DNA from: Magicicada septendecula | Lineage: Eukaryota > Arthropoda > Insecta > Hemiptera > Cicadidae | Assembly (NCBI GenBank): GCA_034769895.1 | Contig: CM068372.1 | Span: forward strand, 383,055,910-383,119,909 | DNA length: 64,000 nucleotides | Reading direction: 5' to 3' | Shown: piece by piece, positions 6,371-20,553 of the stretch | Position numbering within the stretch: position 1 is the first letter of the stretch | Layout of the letters: each line of letters starts with the position of its first letter | Notes under the pieces: model-generated | What the model saw: the letters and a program-made list of their open reading frames with translations, nothing else | Databases searched by the model: none | Told to the model about the DNA's origin: nothing | Made by a program: the position numbers and the translations under genes

Positions 6371-8524
6371 TATAATAAATTTATTAAATTTTTTTTTGTT
6401 ACCAAGCAGAGGAATAATGCGACAGTACAAATAAGTGATGTACTGAGCATTGAATATAAAAATTTTAATTTACCTAATATACTGTAAATAATTAATAATA
6501 TATTAGAAATAAGCATGTCAGGGATTGCAAGCTTGGCTCAGACAAAAATATGAACAGGTGTTTCGACCTGAATCGACGTGCACACACACACAAATGTAAC
6601 TGAAAGTGTGTACACCAGTATTTTGCTAGTGTGTGTGAACGCAGGTCTATGCAGGCGAGTTTGCCACCCCAAGATGAATAATTGCACAATTACTGTTTTT
6701 CTGTAATTATTCATAAACTATAATTAAGAATTAAAATCCAAAACCACAATAAAATGTCATAAAATTTACTAAATACTGTGTACGAAAACCACGCGAAAGT
6801 GCCACACCGTACGAGTCTAATAGTGAAATAACTGTGTACATCGAAAGGGTTAAGTTGCAATGTCCAAAATTACAGTGAACATGTGTTGTAAAAATAGGTA
6901 TAAGATAAGTATAAGAGTATACTTACAGGACTCTGCAATTCGCAGAAAAATAAGAAATAGCGAATTTGACAAAGAGTGGGGAACTGAATCCAGAGACAGT
7001 TTCTGACATGTCGATTTCGTACCACTGCAGGTGTCGACCAAGACATGGGTATAAATAGGACACACAAGCTACAGTGGTTTTCTTTCTTAAATCATCCACG
7101 GTGCAGCGGGAGCTTACGCCCGTCCGCACGGTGTATTTATTTTTTTTTTTTTTGTAAATAGTTTAAATTTTCCAGTTACATACAACTATGTAACTAAGTT
7201 GTAAAGACAATCATTTTTAAATAATAACAGCAGTACATAAGAAGAATTACATAAGAAGATCCATTGACGTCAGAAACAGCACGAGGAGAGTTCCAGAGAG
7301 AGATACGACGCTGGACAAGAGGAGAGTTCCAGAGAGTGATACGACGCTGGACAAGAGGAGAAGAGACACAGCCGATGCTGGAGTGCGAGACGAGGACAAC
7401 TACAGATGGATCAAAATGATCGAGTATGATTGACGACAATAAGGTGATAAACAACTTATTTATATCTTAATCATACAATGAACGCAAAGACAATTAAAGA
7501 CATTTCTATTTTATTTAAAAATAAGAGCCAATGTTTCTTGTAAAGTAGAATTAAAATCATAGATGTTTTAGAAATACGATTAACGTAACAAGAGCTCAAA
7601 TTAATATGAAATAAAATGAATACAAAGCATTTAAATGAAAACAATTAGTATTTGAGATAAAACAGTACTGAGAAACAAAAGATAAATTCAATAACTATTA
7701 ATATTTTGAGTACATTACAATATATAAAAAGAGATTTAAATATTGATTTTTTGAAACACATTAATTGACTGAGTAGTCTGAAAATGAGATTTTTCTTTAA
7801 TACCGTAATTAGTAGAATAGAATATTTAGTCAGTACGGATGTATACAGCATAAGCCTTACGGCATAATAACAATTAATAACGAATGTTTTAAATCGAAGT
7901 CAGTGCCATGTGCACAATTTTTAATAATATCAAATAAATTTGAAATACCGTTACAAGTCACATAGAGTTCTTATTGCAGATACACCTGAAACCCAATTTA
8001 AATGTTATATTGTTGCATAATTTGTCAATCTTGAACGCGAGACCAGTCACGCTAAATTTGTGTATATGTATATGTATTTATGTATATGTATTGTTGCATA
8101 TTTGGCTCCCAAAGAACGTGGGGCTATACAAATTAAAGTACATATAAAAATTCACACACATAAATACGTTGCATATATTTGGCGCTCCAAGATCGTGGGG
8201 CTCCGCAAACACAAATAGAAGTGTATTTGTATTTGTATTTGAAAGTAATTTTAACAAAATAAAAATGTTACATATATTTGTCGCCCTGGACGTGGGGCAC
8301 GACATGCCTAAATTTATGTAAAAAAAATTTTTTGTTACATAAATTGTAGCCCATGAACGTATGGCCCGATCCCCATCATTTAACTATTAAAATTTTTTAT
8401 GTAGCTTAATGGTTGCTCTAAAATATAAGAGTGTGTTAAATAAATAAAAAATGTATTATATGTAATAATTATTTATATTAAACAGTAATTGAATGTAATG
8501 TTAATTGATGTGTAATCACACAGC
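6261..8524 (+). repeat. LTR-like block of U2
   Basis: TATA box at 7050-7057, (AAT)9, three TATTTG repeats in the primer-site cluster, candidate primer site at 8525. Confidence 0.65.
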
Positions 8525-8694
8525 TGGCGCCCACAAATAATATTGTTTGTCTATGTAACAGGTGTAACTGTAATGAGTATTAATAATAACTATTCATTAA
8601 AATAAAGAAATAAATCAATAAGTAGGGAACGGTTATCAATAATAATTGTTAAAGAATTACTACTAAATAAATATTTTAATAATAATACTTCGAC

Positions 8695-9717
8695 ATGGCA
8701 ACATCAGGAAGTATTAGTATGGAGGCAATCATTAAAGTGATGGGAAACCTTATGGACGAATATGGAATAAGACAAAATGTATGTGCTAGATTAGATAGAC
8801 AAATAGAAGAATTTAAAACTGATAAGTCACTATTAGGTGAAAAAGTAAAAGAATATAATACAATACTAAGAGAAGGAGCAAAAGAGAAAATTAGCGACAT
8901 AAATACGCACATAGCGTCAGTAGAAGGTGAAGAATTCATAGTAGTTGAAAATACGTGTGTAATTACTAACGATAATTATAAAGTAATTAACATTACGGAA
9001 GAGAAGCAAATTAAGGTTAATAAAACGTACCTTATTAATAGTGATATTCCAAGTGTGAAACACACACACAATAGTAAGTCACACAGGATGACACATGTGA
9101 AACACATAAGACACTACACTTACGGAGATAAATATCACTGTAGGTATAACAAGAAACGTAGTAATTTATCTAGACGAAACACTACGCAAAATTGTGGTAA
9201 GTATGATGTTAGATATACGCACGATAATTATAAAGCGAACGATAATTATAACTGTAATTATAATAACTATGGTGAGTATTATCATAAACGACGCACAAAA
9301 GAATGTTTCATGGTATATGTAAAACGCAGACTAACTACTAAAAAATGCTTTCGTCAAAAGCAGCTACGCGGAGAGAAGGAGAGAATTATGAAATGCGACC
9401 GTTACGAGAGAAATAGAGGGAGGATAAAGTATTCACCCTATAGACAAGTGGATCACGCGATAAAGGCAGCAACAATTCAACGCAGTGACGAACAGGTGAC
9501 TTCTACGATAAAAACAAATGTCGCAGTAATACAATGGAATGCGGATGTTGTTTACACGAGGGTGAGAACAATGGTAAGCACGGCGACTACGCTACAAAGG
9601 AACAATATACGTCCGGTAGAAGACGGACAATGCAATTGTTATGACGAGGGGTGTAAGATCGAACTACAAACTGAACTCAGAACTCAATACCCGAATGGAA
9701 TGAATAATTATTTTTAA
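8695..9717 (+). CDS. Gag-position frame (U2)
   Basis: Open over 340 codons; two replacements from the U1 copy. Product unrecognised. Confidence 0.5.
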   Translation: MATSGSISMEAIIKVMGNLMDEYGIRQNVCARLDRQIEEFKTDKSLLGEKVKEYNTILREGAKEKISDINTHIASVEGEEFIVVENTCVITNDNYKVINITEEKQIKVNKTYLINSDIPSVKHTHNSKSHRMTHVKHIRHYTYGDKYHCRYNKKRSNLSRRNTTQNCGKYDVRYTHDNYKANDNYNCNYNNYGEYYHKRRTKECFMVYVKRRLTTKKCFRQKQLRGEKERIMKCDRYERNRGRIKYSPYRQVDHAIKAATIQRSDEQVTSTIKTNVAVIQWNADVVYTRVRTMVSTATTLQRNNIRPVEDGQCNCYDEGCKIELQTELRTQYPNGMNNYF

Positions 9718-10427
9718 AATAAAATAATATTACTATTAATTATTAATAATAATATAAGAGAGTATAATTAAGAATGTTATTTATTAAGGATATGATAGCA
9801 AATAAAAAAAGAAATATTAGTGAAAAGAAATAAAGAATATTATTTGAAAGGGTTAATTAAGAAATGTATTATTGATGGTAAGGAATGCTATTGTAGAGAA
9901 ATATTTAAGAAAGTAATGGTAAAAGATGTTATTGTTGTTATTAATATGAAGAAAGGGTTAGGAATGGAAATAATTGCCATAATTGTTAGAACGACTGATC
10001 AAGCGAACACTTAATGAAGATACAAGGACACAGAAGAAAGCGAGAGTGAAAAGTCAAAAGGGCAGAGACTACTTAGGATTAAGGGCTTCGAGAAAAATAT
10101 CGTTGTTTTCCAAGACAGTTCCTCTGTAACCGATCATGCGACACACTACAAAGCTAAAAGAGTATTCTGTTACGGAAGTGTATTTCAGGAAAGTAGTAGC
10201 GATCAGAAAGGTAATGTTAAAGAAATGTAATAAAAGGTAATGAATGTTAATGTATTGTATAAGTAATGTATTAGATAAAGTAATGCCATGTTAAGAAAAG
10301 AGTTAAGGAAGATTAGAAGCGAAGGTAAGAATGTATGAGTAAGATAATGTAAAATTAAGGACCGAATTTACACACATATGTAGGAAGAAAGAGTATACAG
10401 AAGGAGAACAAAGGAGAGCTAATTGCA

Positions 10428-11189
10428 GTGGATTTTCTGGGACCACTACCGCGATCAAGTCGAGGTGTGAAGCGCATATTGGTATGTATCGATGTGTTTT
10501 CCAAGGCAGTCCGACTGTACCCAATTATGCGACCCACAACCAAAGTTGTTCTAAAGATACTACTGCAGAAATATATTCCGTTATATGGAAAAATGAAGAA
10601 GATACTCAGTGATCAAGGTGTACAATTCCAAAGTGAAAAATGGGAGAGGACATTAAGGGAAAATGGAATACAACCTGTACTCACATCCATAAGACATCCT
10701 CAAGGAAACCTTGCTGAGAGAGTTAATAAAGAATTAGGTAAATATTTACGAATATATTGCCATGATCAACACAATAAATGGGCAGAATATTTACCATTTC
10801 TTGAAAAAGCCATTAACGAAACTTATAGTGAAGCAACAGGATACACTCCCATGGAATTAGAAGAAGATAAGAAGCCAAACAGATTCTGGACTAAGTATAT
10901 GAACAAACCTAATAACCAAAATGTACCTGTACCAATAAGTGTGAAAATTGAATACGCAAAGCAAAGGATAATAGACAGAGGTAACAAGAGAGTAGAGAGA
11001 TTTAATCTAACTCACAAGCTACAACAATTCAACGTGGGAGAAAGTATACTACTCAAAGCAAATTCAGTGGGAAAACGGAGTGATAATACGGCAAAGAAAT
11101 TCTTCAGACTTTATAATGGACCGTATACGTTAAGACAGCGAGTAGGACAATACACTTTCATCGTATATGATGAGATACAGAAGAAATAA
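10428..11189 (+). CDS. Integrase segment (U2)
   Basis: Open over 253 codons, nearly identical to the U0 and U1 copies. Confidence 0.87.
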   Translation: MDFLGPLPRSSRGVKRILVCIDVFSKAVRLYPIMRPTTKVVLKILLQKYIPLYGKMKKILSDQGVQFQSEKWERTLRENGIQPVLTSIRHPQGNLAERVNKELGKYLRIYCHDQHNKWAEYLPFLEKAINETYSEATGYTPMELEEDKKPNRFWTKYMNKPNNQNVPVPISVKIEYAKQRIIDRGNKRVERFNLTHKLQQFNVGESILLKANSVGKRSDNTAKKFFRLYNGPYTLRQRVGQYTFIVYDEIQKK

Positions 11190-11327
11190 ATTGGTAAATT
11201 CCACGCAACGTCATTTAGGAAGTTCTACACATGAAAACGACGAGGTCAATGAAACTAGTCAGATCAGCTGTTTGTTAAAGCCACCCTACTACAAGGTCAC
11301 GAGCAGTGAGCGTGTGAAGAGGGGAGG

Positions 11328-11404
11328 TAAGACATTTGTATACACTCCAATTAAGGGTGAAATGACGAATATTATTCTTTATTATTTGTTACATTTTTTT
11401 ATGT

Positions 11405-11437
<33 letters not shown>

Positions 11438-13591
11438 TATAATAAATTTATTAAATTTTTTTTTGTTACCAAGCAGAGGAATAATGCGACAGTACAAATA
11501 AGTGATGTACTGAGCATTGAATATAAAAATTTTAATTTACCTAATAAACTGTAAATAATTAATAATATATTAGAAATAAGCATGTCAGGGATTGCAAGCT
11601 TGGCTCAGACAAAAATATGAACAGGTGTTTCGACCTGAATCGACGTGCACACACACACAAATGTAACTGAAAGTGTGTACACCAGTATTTTGCTAGTGTG
11701 TGTGAACGCAGGTCTATGCAGGCGAGTTTGCCACCCCAAGATGAATAATTGCACAATTACTGTTTTTCTGTAATTATTCATAAACTATAATTAAGAATTA
11801 AAATCCAAAACCACAATAAAATGTCATAAAATTTACTAAATACTGTGTACGAAAACCACGCGAAAGTGCCACACCGTACGAGTCTAATAGTGAAATAACT
11901 GTGTACATCGAAAGGGTTAAGTTGCAATGTCCAAAATTACAGTGAACATGTGTTGTAAAAATAGGTATAAGATAAGTATAAGAGTATACTTACAGGACTC
12001 TGCAATTCGCAGAAAAATAAGAAATAGCAAATTTGACAAAGAGTGGGGAACTGAATCCAGAGACAGTTTCTGACATGTCGATTTCGTACCACTGCAGGTG
12101 TCGACCAAGACATGGGTATAAATAGGACACACAAGCTACAGTGGTTTTCTTTCTTAAATCATCCACGGTGCAGCGGGAGCTTACGCCCGTCCGCACGGTG
12201 TATTTATTTTTTTTTTTTTTGTAAATAGTTTAAATTTTCCAGTTACATACAACTATGTAACTAAGTTGTAAAGACAATCATTTTTAAATAATAACAGCAG
12301 TACATAAGAAGAATTACATAAGAAGATCCATTGACGTCAGAAACAGCACGAGGAGAGTTCCAGAGAGAGATACGACGCTGGACAAGAGGAGAGTTCCAGA
12401 GAGTGATACGACGCTGGACAAGAGGAGAAGAGACACAGCCGATGCTGGAGTGCGAGACGAGGACAACTACAGATGGATCAAAATGATCGAGTATGATTGA
12501 CGACAATAAGGTGATAAACAACTTATTTATATCTTAATCATACAATGAACGCAAAGACAATTAAAGACATTTCTATTTTATTTAAAAATAAGAGCCAATG
12601 TTTCTTGTAAAGTAGAATTAAAATCATAGATGTTTTAGAAATACGATTAACGTAACAAGAGCTCAAATTAATATGAAATAAAATGAATACAAAGCATTTA
12701 AATGAAAACAATTAGTATTTGAGATAAAACAGTACTGAGAAACAAAAGATAAATTCAATAACTATTAATATTTTGAGTACATTACAATATATAAAAAGAG
12801 ATTTAAATATTGATTTTTTGAAACACATTAATTGACTGAGTAGTCTGAAAATGAGATTTTTCTTTAATACCGTAATTAGTAGAATAGAATATTTAGTCAG
12901 TACGGATGTATACAGCATAAGCCTTACGGCATAATAACAATTAATAACGAATGTTTTAAATCGAAGTCAGTGCCATGTGCACAATTTTTAATAATATCAA
13001 ATAAATTTGAAATACCGTTACAAGTCACATAGAGTTCTTATTGCAGATACACCTGAAACCCAATTTAAATGTTATATTGTTGCATAATTTGTCAATCTTG
13101 AACGCGAAACCAGTCACGCTAAATTTGTGTATATGTATATGTATTTATGTATATGTATTGTTGCATATTTGGCTCCCAAAGAACGTGGGGCTATACAAAT
13201 TAAAGTACATATAAAAATTCACACACATAAATACGTTGCATATATTTGGCGCTCCAAGATCGTGGGGCTCCGCAAACACAAATAGAAGTGTATTTGTATT
13301 TGTATTTGAAAGTAATTTTAACAAAATAAAAATGTTACATATATTTGTCGCCCTGGACGTGGGGCACGACATGCCTAAATTTATGTAAAAAAAATTTTTT
13401 GTTACATAAATTGTAGCCCATGAACGTATGGCCCGATCCCCATCATTTAACTATTAAAATTTTTTATGTAGCTTAATGGTTGCTCTAAAATATAAGAGTG
13501 TGTTAAATAAAAAAAAAATGTATTATATGTAATAATTATTTATATTAAACAGTAATTGAATGTAATGTTAATTGATGTGTAATCACACAGC
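11328..13591 (+). repeat. LTR-like block of U3
   Basis: TATA box at 12117-12124, (AAT)9, three TATTTG repeats, candidate primer site at 13592. Confidence 0.65.
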
Positions 13592-13761
13592 TGGCGCCCA
13601 CAAATAATATTGTTTGTCTATGTAACAGGTGTAACTGTAATGAGTATTAATAATAACTATTCATTAAAATAAAGAAATAAATCAATAAGTAGGGAACGGT
13701 TATCAATAATAATTGTTAAAGAATTACTACTAAATAAATATTTTAATAATAATACTTCGAC

Positions 13762-14786
13762 ATGGCAACATCAGGAAGTATTAGTATGGAGGCAATCATT
13801 AAAGTGATGGGAAACCTTATGGACGAATATGGAATAAGACAAAATGTATGTGCTAGATTAGATAGACAAATAGAAGAATTTAAAACTGATAAGTCACTAT
13901 TAGGTGAAAAAGTAAAAGAATATAATACAATACTAAGAGAAGGAGCAAAAGAGAAAATTAGCGACATAAATACGCACATAGCGTCAGTAGAAGGTGAAGA
14001 ATTCATAGTAGTTGAAAATACGTGTGTAATTACTAACGATAATTATAAAGTAATTAACATTACGGAAGAGAAGCAAATTAAGGTTAATAAAACGTACCTT
14101 ATTAATAGTGATATTCCAAGTGTGAAACACACACACAATAGTAAGTCACACAGGATGACACATGTGAAACACATATAAGACACTACACTTACGGAGATAA
14201 ATATCACTGTAGGTATAACAAGAAACGTAGTAATTTATCTAGACGAAACACTACGCAAAATTGTGGTAAGTATGATGTTAGATATACGCACGATAATTAT
14301 AAAGCGAACGATAATTATAACTGTAATTATAATAACTATGGTGAGTATTATCATAAACGACGCACAAAAGAATGTTTCATGGTATATGTAAAACGCAGAC
14401 TAACTACTAAAAAATGCTTTCGTCAAAAGCAGCTACGCGGAGAGAAGGAGAGAATTATGAAATGCGACCGTTACGAGAGAAATAGAGGGAGGATAAAGTA
14501 TTCACCCTATAGACAAGTGGATCACGCGATAAAGGCAGCAACAATTCAACGCAGTGACGAACAGGTGACTTCTACGATAAAAACAAATGTCGCAGTAATA
14601 CAATGGAATGCGGATGTTGTTTACACGAGGGTGAGAACAATGGTAAGCACGGCGACTACGCTACAAAGGAACAATATACGTCCGGTAGAAGACGGACAAT
14701 GCAATTGTTATGACGAGGGGTGTAAGATCGAACTACAAACTGAACTCAGAACTCAATACCCGAATGGAATGAATAATTATTTTTAA
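13762..14786 (+). pseudogene. Gag-position frame, broken (U3)
   Basis: Full-length relative of the U1 frame with about one break. Confidence 0.5.
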
Positions 14787-15496
14787 AATAAAATAATATT
14801 ACTATTAATTATTAATAATAATATAAGAGAGTATAATTAAGAATGTTATTTATTAAGGATATGATAGCAAATAAAAAAAGAAATATTAGTGAAAAGAAAT
14901 AAAGAATATTATTTGAAAGGGTTAATTAAGAAATGTATTATTGATGGTAAGGAATGCTATTGTAGAGAAATATTTAAGAAAGTAATGGTAAAAGATGTTA
15001 TTGTTGTTATTAATATGAAGAAAGGGTTAGGAATGGAAATAATTGCCATAATTGTTAGAACGACTGATCAAGCGAACACTTAATGAAGATACAAGGACAC
15101 AGAAGAAAGCGAGAGTGAAAAGTCAAAAGGGCAGAGACTACTTAGGATTAAGGGCTTCGAGAAAAATATCGTTGTTTTCCAAGACAGTTCCTCTGTAACC
15201 GATCATGCGACACACTACAAAGCTAAAAGAGTATTCTGTTACGGAAGTGTATTTCAGGAAAGTAGTAGCGATCAGAAAGGTAATGTTAAAGAAATGTAAT
15301 AAAAGGTAATGAATGTTAATGTATTGTATAAGTAATGTATTAGATAAAGTAATGCCATGTTAAGAAAAGAGTTAAGGAAGATTAGAAGCGAAGGTAAGAA
15401 TGTATGAGTAAGATAATGTAAAATTAAGGACCGAATTTACACACATATGTAGGAAGAAAGAGTATACAGAAGGAGAACAAAGGAGAGCTAATTGCA

Positions 15497-16258
15497 GTGG
15501 ATTTTCTGGGACCACTACCGCGATCAAGTCGAGGTGTGAAGCACATATTGGTATGTATCGATGTGTTTTCCAAGGCAGTCCGACTGTACCCAATTATGCG
15601 ACCCACAACCAAAGTTGTTCTAAAGATACTACTGCAGAAATATATTCCGTTATATGGAAAAATGAAGAAGATACTCAGTGATCAAGGTGTACAATTCCAA
15701 AGTGAAAAATGGGAGAGGACATTAAGGGAAAATGGAATACAACCTGTACTCACATCCATAAGACATCCTCAAGGAAACCTTGCTGAGAGAGTTAATAAAG
15801 AATTAGGTAAATATTTACGAATATATTTCCATGATCAACACAATAAATGGGCAGAATATTTACCATTTCTTGAAAAAGCCATTAACGAAACTTATAGTGA
15901 AGCAACAGGATACACTCCCATGGAATTAGAAGAAGATAAGAAGCCAAACAGATTCTGGACTAAGTATATGAACAAACCTAATAACCAAAATGTACCTGTA
16001 CCAATAAGTGTGAAAATTGAATACGCAAAGCAATGGATAATAGAAAGAGGTAACAAGAGAGTAGAGAGATTTAATCTAACTCACAAGCTACAACAATTCA
16101 ACGTGGGAGAAAGTATACTACTCAAAGCAAATTCAGTGGGAAAACGGAGTGATAATACGGTGAAGAAATTCTTCAGACTTTATAATGGACCGTATACGTT
16201 AAGACAGCGAGTAGGACAATACACTTTCATCGTATATGATGAGATACAGAAGAAATAA
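15497..16258 (+). CDS. Integrase segment (U3)
   Basis: Open over 253 codons. It shares replacement variants with the U4-U6 copies, including one seen in U3, U5 and U6 but not U4. Confidence 0.86.
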   Translation: MDFLGPLPRSSRGVKHILVCIDVFSKAVRLYPIMRPTTKVVLKILLQKYIPLYGKMKKILSDQGVQFQSEKWERTLRENGIQPVLTSIRHPQGNLAERVNKELGKYLRIYFHDQHNKWAEYLPFLEKAINETYSEATGYTPMELEEDKKPNRFWTKYMNKPNNQNVPVPISVKIEYAKQWIIERGNKRVERFNLTHKLQQFNVGESILLKANSVGKRSDNTVKKFFRLYNGPYTLRQRVGQYTFIVYDEIQKK

Positions 16259-16396
16259 ATTGGTAAATTCCACGCAACGTCATTTAGGAAGTTCTACACA
16301 TGAAAACGACGAGGTCAATGAAACTAGTCAGATCAGCTGTTTGTTAAAGCCACCCTACTACAAGGTCACGAGCATTGAGCGTGTGAAGAGGGGAGG

Positions 16397-18647
16397 TAAG
16401 ACATTTGTATACACTCCAATTAAGGGTGAAATGACGAATATTATTCTTTATTATTTGTTACATTTTTTCAAGTGTAATAATAATAATAATAATAATAATA
16501 AATTATAATAAATTTATTAAATTTTTTTTTTGTTACCAAGCAGAGGAATAATGCGACAGTACAAATAAGTGATGTACTGAGCATTGAATATAAAAATTTA
16601 AATTTACCTAATAAACTGTAAATAATTAATAATATATTAGAAATAAGCATGTCAGGGATTGCAAGCTTGGCTCAGACAAAAATATGAACAGGTGTTTCGA
16701 CCTGAATCGACGTGCACACACACACAAATGTAACTGAAAGTGTGTACACCAGTATTTTGCTAGTGTGTGTGTGAACGCAGGTCTATGCAGGCGAGTTTGC
16801 CACCCCAAGATGAATAATTGCACAATTACTGTTTTTCTGTAATTATTCATAAACTATAATTAAGAATTAAAATCCAAAACCACAATAAAATGTCATAAAA
16901 TTTACTAAATACTGTGTACGAAAACCACGCGAAAGTGCCACACCGTACGAGTCTAATAGTGAAATAACTGTGTACATCGAAAGGGTTAAGTTGCAATGTC
17001 CAAAATTACAGTGAACATGTGTTGTAAAAATAGGTATAAGAGTATACTTACAGGACTCTGCAATTCGCAGAAAAATAAGAAATAGCGAATTTGACAAAGA
17101 GTGGGGAACTGAATCCAGAGACAGTTTCTGACATGTCGATTTCGTACCACTGCAGGTGTCGACCAAGACATGGGTATAAATAGGACACACAAGCTACAGT
17201 GGTTTTCTTTCTTAAATCATCCACGGTGCAGCGGGAGCTTATGCCCGTCCGCACGGCGTATTTATTTATTTTTTTTTGTAAATAGTTTAAATTTTCCAGT
17301 TACATACAACTATGTAACTAAGTTGTAAAGACAATCATTTTTAAATAATAACAGCAGTACATAAGAAGAATTACATAAGAAGATCCATTGACGTCAGAAA
17401 CAGCACGAGGAGAGTTCCAGAGAGAGATACGACGCTGGACAAGAGGAGAGTTCCAGAGAGTGATACGACGCTGGACAAGAGGAGAAGAGACACAGCCGAC
17501 GCTGGAGTGGAGACGAGGACAACTACAGATGGATCAAAATGATCGAGTATGATTGACGACAATAAGGTGATAAACAACTTATTTATATCTTAATCATACA
17601 ATGAACGCAATGACAATTAAAGACATTTCTATTTTATTTAAAAATAAGAGCCAATGTTTCTTGTAAAGTAGAATTAAAATCATAGATGTTTTAGAAATAC
17701 GATTAACGTAACAAGAGCTCAAATTAATATGAAATAAAATGAATACAAAGCATTTAAATGAAAACAATTAGTATTTGAGATAAAACAGTACTGAGAAACA
17801 AAAGATAAATTCAATAACTATTAATATTTTGAGTACATTACAATATATAAAAAGAGATTTAAATATTGATTTTTTGAAACACATTAATTGACTGAGTAGT
17901 CTGAAAATGAGATTTTTCTTTAATACCGTAATTAGTAGAATAGAATATTTAGTCAGTACGGATGTATACAGCATAAGCCTTACGGCATAATAACAATTAA
18001 TAACGAATGTTTTAAATCGAAGTCAGTGCCTTGTGCACAATTTTTAATAATATCAAATAAATTTGAAATACCGTTACAAGTCACATAGAGTTCTTATTGC
18101 AGATACACCTGAAACCCAATTTAAATGTTATATTGTTGCATAATTTGTCAATCTTGAACGCGAGACAAGTCACGCTAAATTTGTGTATATGTATATGTAT
18201 TTATGTATATGTATTGTTGCATATTTGGCTCCCAAAGAACGTGGGGCTATACAAATTAAAGTACATATAAAAATTCACACACATAAATACGTTGCATATA
18301 TTTGGCGCTCCAAGATCGTGGGGCTCCGCAAACACAAATAAAAGTGTATTTGTATTTGTATTTGAAAGTAATTTTAACAAAATAAAAATGTTACATATAT
18401 TTGTCGCCCTGGACGTGGGGCACGACATGCCTAAATTTATGTAAAAAAAATTTTTTGTTACATAAATTGTAGCCCATGAACGTATGGCCCGATCCCCATC
18501 ATTTAACTATTAAAATTTTTTATGTAGCTTAATGGTTGCTCTAAAATATAAGAGTGTGTTAAATAAAAAAAAAATGTATTATATGTAATAATTATTTATA
18601 TTAAACAGTAATTGAATGTAATGTTAATTGATGTGTAATCACACAGC
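16397..18647 (+). repeat. LTR-like block of U4
   Basis: TATA box at 17175-17182, (AAT)8, three TATTTG repeats, candidate primer site at 18648. Confidence 0.65.
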
Positions 18648-18817
18648 TGGCGCCCACAAATAATATTGTTTGTCTATGTAACAGGTGTAACTGTAATGAG
18701 TATTAATAATAACTATTCATAAAAATAAAGAAATAAATCAATAAGTAGGGAACGGTTATCAATAATAATTGTTAAAGAATTACTACTAAATAAATATTTT
18801 AATAATAATACTTCGAC

Positions 18818-19842
18818 ATGGCAACATCAGGAAGTATTAGTATGGAGGCAATCATTAAAGTGATGGGAAACCTTATGGACGAATATGGAATAAGACAAAA
18901 TGTATGTGCTAGATTAGATAGACAAATAGAAGAATTTAAAACTGATAAGTCACTATTAGGTGAAAAAGTAAAAGAATATAATACAATACTAAGAGAAGGA
19001 GCAAAAGAGAAAATTAGCGACATAAATACGCACATAGCGTCAGTAGAAGGTGAAGAATTCATAGTAGTTGAAAATACGTGTGTAATTACTAACGATAATT
19101 ATAAAGTAATTAACATTACGGAAGAGAAGCAAATTAAGGTTAATAAAACGTACCTTATTAATAGTGATATTCCAAGTGTGAAACACACACACAATAGTAA
19201 GTCACACAGGATGACACATGTGAAACACATATAAGACACTACACTTACGGAGATAAATATCCCTGTAGGTATAACAAGAAACGTAGTAATTTATCTAGAC
19301 GAAACACTACGCAAAATTGTGGTAAGTATGATGTTAGATATACGCACGATAATTATAAAGCGAACGATAATTATAACTGTAATTATAATAACTATGGTGA
19401 GTATTATCATAAACGACGCACAAAAGAATGTTTCATGGTATATGTAAAACGCAGACTAACTACTAAAAAATGCTTTCGTCAAAAGCAGCTACGCGGAGAG
19501 AAGGAGAGAACTATGAAATGCGACCATTACGAGAGAAATAGAGGGAGGATAAAGTATTCACCCTATAGACAAGTGGATCACGCGATAAAGGCAGCAACAA
19601 TTCAACGCAGCGACGAACAGGTGACTTCTACGATAAAAACAAATGTCGCAGTAATACAATGGAACGCGGATGTTGTTTACACGAGGGTGAGAACAATGGT
19701 AAGCACGGCGACTACGCTACAAAGGAACAATATACGTCCGGTAGACGACGGACAATGCAATTGTTATGACGAGGGGTGTAAGATCGAACTACAAACTGAA
19801 CTCAGAACTCAATACCCGAATGGAATGAATAATTATTTTTAA
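18818..19842 (+). pseudogene. Gag-position frame, broken (U4)
   Basis: Close to the U3 copy in state and sequence, with about one break. Confidence 0.5.
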
Positions 19843-20553
19843 AATAAAATAATATTACTATTAATTATTAATAATAATATAAGAGAGTATAATTAAGAAT
19901 GTTATTTATTAAGGATATGATAGCAAATAAAAAAAGAAATATTAGTGAAAAGAAATAAAGAATATTATTTGAAAGGGTTAATTAAGAAATGTATTATTGA
20001 TGGTAAGGAATGCTATTGTAGAGAAATATTTAAGAAAGTAATGGTAAAAGATGTTATTGTTGTTATTAATATGAAGAAAGGGTTAGGAATGGAAATAATT
20101 GCCATAATTGTTAGAACGACTGATCAAGCGAACACTTAATGAAGATACAAGGACACAGAAGAAAGCGAGAGTGAAAAGTCAAAAGGGCAGAGACTACTTA
20201 GGATTAAGGGCTTCGAGAAAAATATCGTTGTTTTCCAAGACAGTTCCTCTGTAACCGATCATGCGACACACTACAAAGCTAAAAGAGTATTCTGTTACGG
20301 AAGTGTATTTCAGGAAAGTAGTAGCGATCAGAAAGGTAATGTTAAAGAAATGTAATAAAAGGTAATGAATGTTAATGTATTGTATAAGTAATGTATTAGA
20401 TAAAGTAATGCCATGTTAAGAAAAGAGTTAAGGAAGATTAGAAGCGAAGGTAAGAATGTATGAGTAAGATAATGTAAAATTAAGGACCGAATTTACACAC
20501 ATATGTAGGAAGAAAGAGTATACAGAAGGAGAACAAAGGAGAGCTAAATTGCA

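Larger units (their letters stand above)
6261..11327 (+). mobile_element. U2, complete unit
   Basis: This unit is 5067 bp, the same length as U1, with about ten single-base differences seen by eye. LTR variants place it in the U1-U3 group. Both long frames are open. Confidence 0.92.
11328..16396 (+). mobile_element. U3, complete unit
   Basis: This unit is 5069 bp. Its LTR groups with U1-U2 while its integrase carries replacement variants typical of U4-U6, so the junction between the two subgroups falls inside this unit. Confidence 0.92.
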
